Source: an uncultured Collinsella sp. (GTDB lineage Bacteria > Actinomycetota > Coriobacteriia > Coriobacteriales > Coriobacteriaceae). From it: a DNA stretch of 64,000 bases. Each line of letters opens with the position of its first letter. Positions within the stretch are counted from its first letter, which is position 1. The stretch spans positions 1-64,000 of the forward strand of contig CAAEVV010000064.1 of the NCBI GenBank assembly GCA_900759565.1, read 5' to 3'. Below, piece by piece: positions 7,389-15,998 of this stretch. The notes under the pieces are model-generated. The model was not told the DNA's origin, did not search any database, and saw only the letters and a program-made list of their open reading frames with translations. The position numbers were made by a program, and so were the translations under genes.

Positions 7389-8762
7389 CTACTCGTCGCC
7401 GTCGTGCGGATTCGCGGAACCCGCACCCGGCGTCGTCGGCTCGTCTACCGAAGACTCGGAATCCTTCTTATCGGTTTCGGCCGGAGCAATCACGCGAATG
7501 AGCGAGATGCGCTGGCCACGCATCGACTGCACCTTGAACTTGTACCCCGCGACCTCAAACACCTCTCCGATGTCGGGCACCGAGTCGCAAAGCTCCAAAA
7601 TCCAGCCGGCGATGGTCTCATAATCATCGCTTTCCTCAAGCGGCCAACCAAGCTCAATCGCGTCATCGCACGAAAAACGCCCATCAACGAGCCACTCGCG
7701 GCGCGAAAGGCGCGTGAGATACTTGTTGTCGGGGTCGAACTCGTCCTCGATCTCGCCGACGATCTCCTCGACGATGTCCTCGATGGTGATGATGCCGGCC
7801 GTGCCGCCGTACTCGTCCACGACCACCACGATCTGGTCGTGCGAGGTCTGCATCTCGGACAGCAGCGGCAAGATGTCCTTGGTGTCGGGCACAAAGGTGG
7901 CGTCGCGCAAAAAGCCGGCGATGGGCTGGTCGCCCTTGCCGTCGAGCGCGGGCTGAATCAGGTCCTTGATGTGCGCGATGCCGGCGACGTTGTCGGGATC
8001 CTCGTGATAGACGGGGATGCGGCTAAAGCCGGTCTGGCGCATGGTGGACAGCACGTCGGCGACCGTCTCGTCGTCCTCGCACATGGTGGTGTCCACGCGC
8101 GGCACCATGACCTCGCGGGCAACGGTGTCGCCCAGGTCGAAGATCTCGTGGATCATGCGCTTTTCCTCGTCGAGCAGGTCGTCCTGCTCCGAGACCATGT
8201 ACTTGATCTCTTCTTCCGAGACGTTCTGGCGGTCGTCGGCACTCTTGATGCGCAGGATACGGGCCAGGCCATCGGAGCAAGCACCGGTCAGCCACACGAG
8301 CGGACGGGCGATCTTTTGGAACACGGAAAGCGGGCCCACGACCTGCTTGGACACGCCCTCGGCATTGGCCAGGCCGATGCGCTTGGGGACGAGCTCGCCG
8401 ATCACGATGGACACGAAGGCGACCGCGACGGTGATGATGACCGGCGCCAGGCCGCGCGCGATGGCGGAGAGCGGCGCGATGCCAAAGCTCATGAGCCACG
8501 TGGCGAGCGGGTCGGACAGACTCGTCGAGGCGACGGCGGACGAGGCGAAGCCCACGAGCGTGATGGCGACCTGGATGGTGGCGAGCAGCTGGTCGGAGTC
8601 GGCAGCCAGCTTAATGGCACGCTCGGCGCGTTTGTCGCCTTCCTCGGCCTCGTGCTCCAGCACGGCGCGCTTGGCCGTGGTGAGCGCCATCTCAGACATA
8701 GAGAAGTAGCCGTTGATGAGGGTCAAAACGAGGGTGGTGATAAGGGAGATGGTTATGTCCAT
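7389..8762 (-). CDS. CNNM/CorC-type (hemolysin-related) transporter or efflux regulator
   Basis: This 457-residue protein has a four-segment CNNM (DUF21) membrane domain (about 5-190, with INGYFSMSEMAL and IGELVPKRI signatures), a CBS pair (about 215-330, with SRIPVYHEDPDNVAGIAHIKD), the VVVVDEYGGTAGIITIEDIVEEIVGEI motif region, and a CorC_HlyC transporter-associated domain (about 355-435) with a short acidic tail. The family acts in Mg2+/Co2+ homeostasis, often as efflux. The start is ATG 8762; the nearest GGAGG is about 16 nt upstream, so the start is only moderately sure. It leads a probable two-gene unit with the cyanophycin-synthetase-N-like gene. Confidence 0.88.
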   Translation of the reverse strand: MDITISLITTLVLTLINGYFSMSEMALTTAKRAVLEHEAEEGDKRAERAIKLAADSDQLLATIQVAITLVGFASSAVASTSLSDPLATWLMSFGIAPLSAIARGLAPVIITVAVAFVSIVIGELVPKRIGLANAEGVSKQVVGPLSVFQKIARPLVWLTGACSDGLARILRIKSADDRQNVSEEEIKYMVSEQDDLLDEEKRMIHEIFDLGDTVAREVMVPRVDTTMCEDDETVADVLSTMRQTGFSRIPVYHEDPDNVAGIAHIKDLIQPALDGKGDQPIAGFLRDATFVPDTKDILPLLSEMQTSHDQIVVVVDEYGGTAGIITIEDIVEEIVGEIEDEFDPDNKYLTRLSRREWLVDGRFSCDDAIELGWPLEESDDYETIAGWILELCDSVPDIGEVFEVAGYKFKVQSMRGQRISLIRVIAPAETDKKDSESSVDEPTTPGAGSANPHDGDE

Positions 8763-8872
8763 CGGGAGTTTCTCGAACCTCCAAGATTCGGGACGTCGGA
8801 TTAAAACGTTGGTGGCGGATACGGCAATTGCACCGGCGCCCAAACAAGGACGCGGGCGCGCAGGCGTGGTCG

Positions 8873-9556
8873 CTAGATTACGAAGAGGATCACCGCCATG
8901 AACTGGAAGATGCTGCCGGCGAGCACCCACAAGTGAAACACACTGTGCAGATAGCGCACGTTTTTGGCGATATAGAACGGCACGCCCACGGTGTAGCACA
9001 CGCCGCCGACGGCGAGCAGGGCAAGCGCGACGGGGTTCAGCAGCGCCACGAGCTCGGGCAGTTTAAAGACGACGAGCCAACCCATCAGCAGGTAGACCAA
9101 GCCGCTTACCCAGTGCGGCTGGCGCTCGCGCATAAAGCACTCGAGGGCGATGCCGATAATGGCGATGGCCCACACGGCAAAGAACAGCGCAGGGCCGCCG
9201 TCGTTTGCGAGCGTGATGAGGCAAAACGGCGTATAGCTGCCGGCTATGAGCAGGTAGATGCAGCTGTGGTCGATGATGCGAAACACGCGCTTGGCGCGCG
9301 CGGGCTGAATCGCGTGATAGAGCGTGGAGGCCAGATATTCGAGAATGATGCTGACGCCATAGACAATCGCCGCGGCCATGTGGGCCGGGCCTCCGCCGCG
9401 CAGGGCAGCGAATACGATCAGGAGCACCAAGCCCGCGATACCCAGCAGGCAGCCGACACCATGGGTGACGGAGTTCATGATCTCCTCGCCCACCGTGTAG
9501 TGTGGAACGGCCGCGGTCTTGGGTCGCGGCTTAGAACTGTCGCTCGAATCGGACAT
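8873..9556 (-). CDS. Hemolysin III / PAQR-family membrane protein
   Basis: This 227-residue protein has seven hydrophobic segments and the hemolysin III/YqfA hallmarks: EEIMNSVTHGVGCLLG near the start, EYLASTLYHA, the IDHSCIYLLIAGSYTPF motif, and a late HSVFHLWV histidine pair. These conserved residues form a metal site in PAQR proteins. The bacterial function is unsettled (lipid or membrane homeostasis is proposed). The start is ATG 9556 with GGAGG 11 nt upstream; an in-frame TTG six codons earlier is possible. It stands alone, divergent from the alpha/beta hydrolase gene. Confidence 0.88.
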   Translation of the reverse strand: MSDSSDSSKPRPKTAAVPHYTVGEEIMNSVTHGVGCLLGIAGLVLLIVFAALRGGGPAHMAAAIVYGVSIILEYLASTLYHAIQPARAKRVFRIIDHSCIYLLIAGSYTPFCLITLANDGGPALFFAVWAIAIIGIALECFMRERQPHWVSGLVYLLMGWLVVFKLPELVALLNPVALALLAVGGVCYTVGVPFYIAKNVRYLHSVFHLWVLAGSIFQFMAVILFVI

Positions 9557-9663
9557 GCCGGTTACATCCTCCAACGTAAAGAGTTCTCAACACTATATCA
9601 AAGCGTCTGGGTACGTGCGAAATTTGCACTATACGCGACCCTTTGTTTACCCATTCTTTGCCT

Positions 9664-9677
9664 GTTGACGCATCAAC
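9664..9677. promoter_or_regulatory. Operator-like palindrome 1, overlapping the -35 box
   Basis: GTTGACGCATCAAC has arms GTTGA/TCAAC around CGCA. It covers the -35 hexamer of the hydrolase promoter and matches the second palindrome at 9709-9722 in 11 of 14 positions. Confidence 0.5.
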
Positions 9678-9693
9678 GGCGAACGTCCATAAT
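9665..9693 (+). promoter_or_regulatory. Sigma70-type promoter of the alpha/beta hydrolase gene
   Basis: TTGACG (9665-9670), a 17-bp spacer and CATAAT (9688-9693) lie about 50 bp before the ATG. A GGAG Shine-Dalgarno lies at 9731-9734. Confidence 0.75.
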
Positions 9694-9708
9694 GCGCTTG
9701 CATTAAAT

Positions 9709-9722
9709 GTTGATGTATTAAC
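9709..9722. promoter_or_regulatory. Operator-like palindrome 2, downstream of the -10 box
   Basis: GTTGATGTATTAAC is the second copy of the 14-bp motif, centred 45 bp from the first, inside the transcribed leader. Two matching sites flanking a promoter are the usual layout for a dimeric repressor. Confidence 0.45.
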
Positions 9723-9742
9723 ATCTTATAGGAGAATACCGC

Positions 9743-10708
9743 ATGGCTCAAAACGCACGTTCCCATCGAAAGCTCAAGATAGCCGGCATCGTTGCACTGG
9801 TGGTTGTCGTTGCGCTGCTCGGATTTGCCGGCAACTTCCTGTTTGACTTCGCGCTGAATCCCCGCGCGCCATACACCATGAAGATGATGCAGGATAGCAA
9901 GAACGACAAAGAAGGTGAGCAGCCGGATGCCGAGGATACCAAGGCGCGGGCATGGTTTAAAGAGAACCGCGAGAGCAGGAGCCTCACCGCGGACGACGGG
10001 ACCGAGCTTGCCGCCTGGTATTTTGCTGCGTCGGAGAGCACGCACGACTACGCCGTCTGCCTGCATGGATATACCAACGAGCCCATCGGTATGGCCCGAT
10101 ACGTCAAGCGATTCCACGACCGCGGCATGAACGTACTCGCGCCCGCCGCGCGCGCCCACGAGCGCTCCGGCGGCGACTATATCGGCATGGGCTGGCCCGA
10201 GCGGCTCGATGTCGTCGCATGGATCGAGCAAATCGTTCAGGCTGACCCCGAGGCACGCATCCTGGTCTTTGGCGAGTCGATGGGTGCGGCAACCGCCATG
10301 AACGTCGCGGGGGAACCTCTGCCCGCAAACGTGAAATGCATTATCGAGGACTGCGGTTATACGAGTGTTTGGGACGAGTTTTCTCTGCAGCTCAAGAACG
10401 TGTTCGGCTTGCCCAGCTTTCCCTTGCTCGATGTAGCAAACTTGGTATGCAACGTGCGCGCGGGCTACGACTTTCATAAGGCGAGCAGCGTGGAGCAACT
10501 CAAACACGCGACGGTTCCCATGCTGTTTATCCACGGCGACCAGGACACTTTTGTGCCGTACAGCATGCTCGACCAAAACTACGACGCGTGCGCCAGCAAG
10601 GTCAAGCAAAAGCTCACTATCCATGGTGCCACCCACGCCAAGAGCGCGCAGGTCGACCCCGAACTCTACTGGAACACGGTCGACAACTTCCTCGACGAGT
10701 ATTTTTAG
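9743..10708 (+). CDS. Membrane-anchored alpha/beta hydrolase (serine peptidase/esterase type)
   Basis: This 321-residue protein has one N-terminal membrane span (about 11-33) and an extracellular alpha/beta-hydrolase domain. The nucleophile elbow is GESMGAA, the oxyanion-type motif is CLHGYTNEP, the acid is in HGDQDTFVP, and the catalytic His is in HGATHAKS, so the triad looks complete. The nearest relatives in my memory are YqkD/Bem46-like hydrolases. Substrate unknown. It is a single gene with its own promoter and two operator-like sites, followed by a bidirectional terminator. Confidence 0.88.
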   Translation: MAQNARSHRKLKIAGIVALVVVVALLGFAGNFLFDFALNPRAPYTMKMMQDSKNDKEGEQPDAEDTKARAWFKENRESRSLTADDGTELAAWYFAASESTHDYAVCLHGYTNEPIGMARYVKRFHDRGMNVLAPAARAHERSGGDYIGMGWPERLDVVAWIEQIVQADPEARILVFGESMGAATAMNVAGEPLPANVKCIIEDCGYTSVWDEFSLQLKNVFGLPSFPLLDVANLVCNVRAGYDFHKASSVEQLKHATVPMLFIHGDQDTFVPYSMLDQNYDACASKVKQKLTIHGATHAKSAQVDPELYWNTVDNFLDEYF

Positions 10709-10790
10709 GCAAAAAGCAACGTCTGGGGTTTTGTTGCCAAAAAACGGTTTGTGGTCGGCGGGATTCGATTTTTCGCCGCACTTCCAAAAA

Positions 10791-10821
10791 GCTGCCCGTG
10801 AGCGCTGTGCTCACGGGCGGC
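10791..10821. terminator. Bidirectional terminator
   Basis: Stem GCTGCCCGTGAGC/GCTCACGGGCGGC is flanked by an A run on the left and a TTTTG run on the right. It serves the converging hydrolase and DUF362 genes. Confidence 0.85.
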
Positions 10822-10872
10822 TTTTGCTCAACTAACGCTACAAAGGCGCTTATTTTGTCCAATAGCTAGGCG

Positions 10873-12078
10873 CTACTTGACCTCGATGAGCTCATACTCG
10901 CTCGTGCCCAGGCCAATCTTCTCGGCGTGCGCGATGCACACGCGCCAGTCGGTGTCGGGATGCGTGATGCAGAAGGGATCCTTGGCCTGCTCGCCCTCCA
11001 GATACTCGTGGTTGTGCTCCATCTTGGCCGCGCTATCGGTGAGCTCGGTGTTGGGCAGCGGCTCGGATGCCATGACGGCATCGGCGCAGGCCTGGTCAAT
11101 GGCGACCGGGTCGAAGCTCGCGAACATGCCGATATCGTTGACGATAGGCGTGTCGTTTTCGGGATGGCAATCGCAGTTGGGGCTGATATCCATAGCCAGC
11201 GAAATGTGGAAGCTGGGACGATCCTGGACGACGGCCTTCGTATACTCGGCGATCTTGCAGTTGAGCACGTCGGCCGCGGCCTCATAGCCGGGCTTGATGC
11301 AGTCCTGGTTGCATGCCGCAATGCAGCGTCCGCAGCCCACGCAGCGATCGTGGTCGATGGCAGCCACGTGCACCGTGCGAGTGTTGCCGTTGGCAAGCTC
11401 GCGCTCGCGGGTATCGTCAAACGAGATGGCGTTGTGCGCACAGATCTTTTCGCAGGCATGGCAGCCAACGCAGTGCTCGGTCGCGACGTTCGGCTTGCCG
11501 GCGGCATGCTGCTCCATCTTGCCGGCACGGCTGCCGCCCCCCATGCCCAGGTTCTTCATGGCGCCGCCAAAACCGGCCTGCTCATGGCCCTTAAAGTGGG
11601 TGAGGCTGATCACGATATCGGCATCCATGAGCGCCTGACCGATCTTGGCCTCGTGCACGTACTCGCCGCCCTCGACCGGGACGAGCGCCTCGTCGGTGCC
11701 CTTGAGGCCGTCGGCGATGATGATCTGGCAACCCGTGGCATACGGGGTAAAGCCGTTCTGGTAGGCGGTGTCGATGTGCTCGAGCGCGTTTTTGCGGCTA
11801 CCGACATAGAGCGTGTTGCAGTCGGTGAGGAAGGGCTTGCCGCCCAGCTCCTTCACCACGTCGGCGACGGCGCGAGCGTAGTTGGGGCGCAAAAAGCTCA
11901 GGTTGCCCAGCTCGCCAAAGTGAATCTTAATGGCGACGAACTTGTTCTCAAAGTCGATCTGCTCAATACCGGCGTGACGGATGAGGCGCTTGAGCTTGTC
12001 GAGCTGGCTCTCGCGAGCATGCGTGCGCAGGTTGGTGAAGTACACCTTAGCGGGTGCTGCGGGTGCAGTTGCGGTCAT
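10873..12078 (-). CDS. DUF362 protein with two [4Fe-4S] ferredoxin motifs
   Basis: This 401-residue soluble protein has an N-terminal DUF362 fold (about 10-190, with the GHEQAGFGGAMKNLGMGGG stretch), then two ferredoxin clusters, CVGCHACEKIC and CVGCGRCIAAC, the latter followed closely by another Cys. A C-terminal DUF362-like segment completes it. Such proteins occur widely in anaerobes next to redox enzymes; their reaction is unknown. Many of its relatives are annotated only as 4Fe-4S binding proteins. It is a single gene; the upstream gap carries a dispersed palindromic element. Confidence 0.88.
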   Translation of the reverse strand: MTATAPAAPAKVYFTNLRTHARESQLDKLKRLIRHAGIEQIDFENKFVAIKIHFGELGNLSFLRPNYARAVADVVKELGGKPFLTDCNTLYVGSRKNALEHIDTAYQNGFTPYATGCQIIIADGLKGTDEALVPVEGGEYVHEAKIGQALMDADIVISLTHFKGHEQAGFGGAMKNLGMGGGSRAGKMEQHAAGKPNVATEHCVGCHACEKICAHNAISFDDTRERELANGNTRTVHVAAIDHDRCVGCGRCIAACNQDCIKPGYEAAADVLNCKIAEYTKAVVQDRPSFHISLAMDISPNCDCHPENDTPIVNDIGMFASFDPVAIDQACADAVMASEPLPNTELTDSAAKMEHNHEYLEGEQAKDPFCITHPDTDWRVCIAHAEKIGLGTSEYELIEVK

Positions 12079-12160
12079 AGATCTATCCCCTCGGTCTATA
12101 TGGCGTTACAGACATAGAGGATGGTACCAGTTAAAGCAGAGTTAAAGTCAAGTACGGAAC

Positions 12161-12284
12161 CTAGTCATTGGGGACGTTCTTAAATGACCAGTCGCAAGGG
12201 ACACTCTTTCGCCGCCCGGCAGTTAGGGACAGTCCTTGCCAGCCGGCCGGCGAGCCGACGAATGGCAAGGACTGTCCCCGATGG
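12161..12284. repeat. REP-like palindromic element cluster
   Basis: It starts with TCATTGGGGACGTTC. It then has a perfect 16-bp inverted repeat, GGGACAGTCCTTGCCA (12226-12241) against TGGCAAGGACTGTCCC (12263-12278), with a GC-rich loop. The same words recur in at least eight other gaps in this window. Confidence 0.75.
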
Positions 12285-14951
12285 CTACTCCTGCACTTTG
12301 AGGGCTTCGGCCAAGCTGACGCGCTTGATGGAGCGCGTGTGCAGCAGTGCCACGACCAGGTAGGTCGCAAAGCCGATTCCTGCGCACGCCGCCATGGACC
12401 AAGCGGGCACGTAGATCTCGATATTGCCGTTGTAGGCGAGCAACATCGAGCGGAAGATGGCCGTGAGCGAGCCAATAATGACCGGCAGGCTCAGCACGAG
12501 CGACGCCACCACGCACAACGTGATCGAGCGGATGTACAGATGCGAAATCTCGCTATCGCGATAGCCAAAGACTTTCATGTAGCTGATCGAACGGGCGCTG
12601 TGGTCGATCACAGCCTTGGTCAGCAGGTACATAAACAGCAAGAAGATGAACACCGCAAGCCCAACCATCATGCCGATCATTTTGCTCATCATGCCGATGA
12701 ACTGGTCGCCCACGGCGCGCATGTCGTCGGGCGTGGTGTCGCCGGCAAAGTAACGAGCATCGAGGTTGAGCTTCTCGTCGCTCACATAGCCGTTAAAGTA
12801 GGCGGCGTCGTTGCCGAACAGCTCGTTAAAGTCGTCGATGCTCATATAGACATTCATATCCGACTTAGAGCCCCAAACGCAGTCCTTGCCCACGTACTCA
12901 AAGGAATAATTCTTGCCCTCGTACTTGTCGCGAAGCTTAACCTTCTGACCCTCGCTCCAGCCAAACTTGTCGAGCAAGCCACCGCCAAAGACGACGCGTC
13001 CGTTGCCGACGTCCAGCCCTTTCCAGTAGCGCGAATCGGGCGAGATGCCGTAGATGGAAATCGTCTCCTCGCCATTTCCGCCGCCGCGGTCGTATTGCAG
13101 CTGGTAGACGGCGTATTTCTCGGCCTGCGCGATTGTGCCCGCGCCGTTGTCGGTCGTGTTGACCGGGTGGATGTCGTCGTTGTCAGTGTCGATCTTAGAG
13201 GCCTTGTCAATCAGGTCGATAGTCTCGTCGCGGTCACAGCCGAGGGCATCGGCAAGATCATCAAGGCGCGCATAAAGCGCATCCTTCTTGTCTTGGACCT
13301 TGGCGAGCGCGTCCTGCGCCGCGGCCAAGCTCTCGGCAGACGGAGATGCGGTCGCGGCATCGGCTGCCGTCTGCGCCGCATCGGCCGCGTCGTCAAGCTC
13401 GTCATCGGCATCCCGGGCGGCGGAAAGCAGCGCGCCGTCCACCGACTGCAAGCGCTCGAGTGCCGACCACTGCTCACGTTCCTCGGCGGTGCCCTCAAGC
13501 TCCAGCGGGGCCTTGAGCGTGTACTGGTACTCGGCGACCAGGCTCGTCTCGAGGTTATCCGCGTAGTGCGTCATCGTGGGCAGAATCGCCAGGCCAAAGA
13601 GCAGCAGCAGCGACGCAAACGCAATACCTACGAAGAGCGTGGCGAAGTTGCCCAAGTTGCGCAGGAAGATGCGCAGGCGGAAGCGCGAGACAAAACCCAT
13701 GCGCTCCGGCAGCTGCAGGCCGCGCTTGGTGCCAGACTTGCCGCTCGCCTCGTGGCGAAGAAACTGCAACGGCGTCTTGCCCATCTTGCGAAGCAGACCC
13801 GCCAGCGTGATGAGGATGAGCGCAGCGGCGGGAACCACAGCGCACTTCACAAAGATCCCCCAGCTCCAGTACACCTGGAAGGGAGGCAGGCTGTACGAAC
13901 CGTAATAGAGGCTGCGCATGGGCTCGGTAAAGAACACAACGCCGAGCGCGGTGCCCAAAAGCGCCGCGATCACGCCCACGGTAGCGGGAAGCGCAAGGTA
14001 GTGCAGGACGATCTCGCGTCGACGATAGCCGCTGGCGAGCAGCGTGCCGATGATGGCGCTCTCCTCCTCGATGGTGGCGTCGGTAAGGACCACAAAGACG
14101 AACGCCATGATCACGATGATGATGTCGAGCAGCGTCATCCACATCATGGAGTCGCCGTCTACGTCGTCGCGCGCATAGCCAATGCCCTGGTTGGAATCGG
14201 CATCGACCAGATCGTCCACGCGCGCATCGGCGTCGGTCAGCGCCTCGACCATATCCTGCTCCGCATCGATGCGATCTGCAGTGGAGAGATCGCGATCGGT
14301 AAAGGTAAAGGAATAGGTGTAGGCGGGTGCGCCGCCAGCGTCCTCGAGCGCGGCAAAGCCGGCGTCGCTGATCTCGGCCACGCCATAGGTGATGGTGTTC
14401 ACCGTAAAGTCCGAATTGTTGAGGAACAGCGCCTGGCTATCGGGCTGGGTCATGATGCCGCAGATGGTGTAGGTGCGGCCCTCGAGCTCGACCTTATCGC
14501 CCACGGTGAGGTCGTTGTTGGCGGCAAAGACGCGGTCGATGGCCACCTCGTCGTCCGCCTTGGGCTCCTTGCCCTCACAGTAGGACGCAATGTCCACCTT
14601 AGCGCGGTGCGCATAGGTGCGCAGTGTGCGCTTGGTGCCGTCGTCGCCGGCGGTCTTTTTGATGATGGCGTCGATGGAGAAATTCTTGTAGAGCGTGACG
14701 CCGCCGACGTCGCCGGCTGCATCCTCGGCGGCCTTGAGTTGATCGTCGGTAGCCTCGAAGGAGGTGGTCACGCGGCCGTCCTCAATCGCGTACGCATCGC
14801 GCATGTCATCGATAAGGCAGCCGATGGAATGCGCTGCGAGCAAAAATCCCGAGGTGAGAGCGATGCTTCCGCACATAAGCAAAAAGATGCCCAGGTACTT
14901 GCCGATATTGCGGCGCAGCTCGCGCGGGAGACGTTTTGCGAGAGGTGCCAT
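12285..14951 (-). CDS. FtsX-family ABC transporter permease
   Basis: This permease of about 888 residues has an N-terminal membrane span (about 18-42), a large extracellular region, an FtsX core of three spans in the middle (about 275-400), a second extracellular region with an Ala/Asp-rich predicted coiled coil (about 500-575), and a C-terminal FtsX core of three to four spans (about 740-880). The double-FtsX plan matches big MacB/YknZ-like or lipoprotein/peptide exporters of Gram-positives. The ATP-binding partner gene ends 8 bp upstream, so they form one transporter. The start is ATG 14951; an in-frame TTG five codons earlier overlaps the neighbour. Confidence 0.85.
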   Translation of the reverse strand: MAPLAKRLPRELRRNIGKYLGIFLLMCGSIALTSGFLLAAHSIGCLIDDMRDAYAIEDGRVTTSFEATDDQLKAAEDAAGDVGGVTLYKNFSIDAIIKKTAGDDGTKRTLRTYAHRAKVDIASYCEGKEPKADDEVAIDRVFAANNDLTVGDKVELEGRTYTICGIMTQPDSQALFLNNSDFTVNTITYGVAEISDAGFAALEDAGGAPAYTYSFTFTDRDLSTADRIDAEQDMVEALTDADARVDDLVDADSNQGIGYARDDVDGDSMMWMTLLDIIIVIMAFVFVVLTDATIEEESAIIGTLLASGYRRREIVLHYLALPATVGVIAALLGTALGVVFFTEPMRSLYYGSYSLPPFQVYWSWGIFVKCAVVPAAALILITLAGLLRKMGKTPLQFLRHEASGKSGTKRGLQLPERMGFVSRFRLRIFLRNLGNFATLFVGIAFASLLLLFGLAILPTMTHYADNLETSLVAEYQYTLKAPLELEGTAEEREQWSALERLQSVDGALLSAARDADDELDDAADAAQTAADAATASPSAESLAAAQDALAKVQDKKDALYARLDDLADALGCDRDETIDLIDKASKIDTDNDDIHPVNTTDNGAGTIAQAEKYAVYQLQYDRGGGNGEETISIYGISPDSRYWKGLDVGNGRVVFGGGLLDKFGWSEGQKVKLRDKYEGKNYSFEYVGKDCVWGSKSDMNVYMSIDDFNELFGNDAAYFNGYVSDEKLNLDARYFAGDTTPDDMRAVGDQFIGMMSKMIGMMVGLAVFIFLLFMYLLTKAVIDHSARSISYMKVFGYRDSEISHLYIRSITLCVVASLVLSLPVIIGSLTAIFRSMLLAYNGNIEIYVPAWSMAACAGIGFATYLVVALLHTRSIKRVSLAEALKVQE

Positions 14952-14959
14952 GGCGCCGC

Positions 14960-15673
14960 CTACCAATCGAGCTCGGCGGCCGCAACGGGCGACTCGTTGA
15001 GCTCATCCTCGACGATGTGCCCGTCGCGCAGGCGCAGCACGCGATTGGCCATGTGCGCGATGGCGGCATTGTGGGTGACAATGATGATGGTGCAGCCGTA
15101 GGTGCGGTTGATATCCTCCATGAGCTGCAGGATTTCCTTGGACGTCTTGTAGTCAAGCGCGCCGGTGGGCTCGTCGCACAGCAGCAGGCCCGGGTTTTTG
15201 ACGAGCGCACGGCCGATGGCACAGCGCTGCTGCTGGCCGCCCGAGACCTGGCGCGGGAACTTGTTGCGGTGCTCGTAGAGGCCCAGCGAACGCAGCAGGT
15301 CGTCGACATTGAGCGGGTTTTTGGACAGGTGCGCCGTGACCTCGATGTTCTCCTTGATGGTGAGATCGGGCACCAGGTTGTAGAACTGGAAGACAAAACC
15401 CAGCTCACGGCGGCGATACTCGCCCAGGTCGGTAGGCTTGAGCACCGTGAGGTCGCAGCCGTCCACCATGATGGAGCCGCCGTCGGCATCCTCCAGGCCG
15501 CCGATCAGGTTAAGAAACGTCGACTTGCCCGAACCCGAAGGCCCCAGCATGACGCAGATCTCTCCGCGGTTGATGGACGTGTCGATGCCGTCGAGCACCG
15601 TCAGGCGTGCATCTCCATCGCCGTAGTGCTTTTTGAGATCCTTAACCTGGACGTAGGCCTCCCGCGTTGCCAT
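14960..15673 (-). CDS. ABC transporter ATP-binding protein, MacB/LolD type
   Basis: This 237-residue ATPase has Walker A GPSGSGKST, Q-loop FQFYNL, signature VSGGQQQR, Walker B LLLCDEPTGALD and an H-loop VTHN. The ALDYKTS region after Walker B is typical of LolD/MacB partners of FtsX permeases, in keeping with the permease that follows 8 bp downstream. The ATG at 15673 is preferred because GGGGGA sits 4 nt upstream; another ATG lies four codons earlier. Confidence 0.92.
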   Translation of the reverse strand: MATREAYVQVKDLKKHYGDGDARLTVLDGIDTSINRGEICVMLGPSGSGKSTFLNLIGGLEDADGGSIMVDGCDLTVLKPTDLGEYRRRELGFVFQFYNLVPDLTIKENIEVTAHLSKNPLNVDDLLRSLGLYEHRNKFPRQVSGGQQQRCAIGRALVKNPGLLLCDEPTGALDYKTSKEILQLMEDINRTYGCTIIIVTHNAAIAHMANRVLRLRDGHIVEDELNESPVAAAELDW

Positions 15674-15685
15674 GATATCCCCCAT

Positions 15686-15998
15686 TGTTAGCCTTGTACT
15701 ACTTTATGAACATAATAGTAAACCTTGGCGAACTATTTTTGGGCGAGGCCTGGATTTTATTTCAGACTAGTCATTGGGGACGTTCTTAAATGACTAGCTG
15801 TTGGGGACACTCTTTCGCCACCCGGCAGTTAGGGACGTTCCCTTTCTGCCGGCAGCTGAGGACAGTCCTTGGCAACCCGGCCGGCAAGCCGGCGGTTCGG
15901 CAAAGACTGTCCCCAATGACTAGTCGTTTAAGTCTGTCCCCAATGACCACTCTTGGTCGTTTAAGTCTGTCCCCAATGAGTACCCGATGACTAGGTGA
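15686..15998. repeat. Intergenic cluster of REP-like GGGGACAG/GGGGACGTTC elements
   Basis: The gap between two ABC operons holds no gene. From 15766 to 15993 it is a run of related elements: TCATTGGGGACGTTC, GGGACACTC, AGGGACGTTCCC, GGACAGTCCTT with its complement AAGACTGTCCCC, and two tandem copies of TTTAAGTCTGTCCCCAATGA. The ends carry ACTAG words (15766-15770 and 15990-15994). The first 80 bp contain the leader of the LolD-type gene. Confidence 0.7.
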
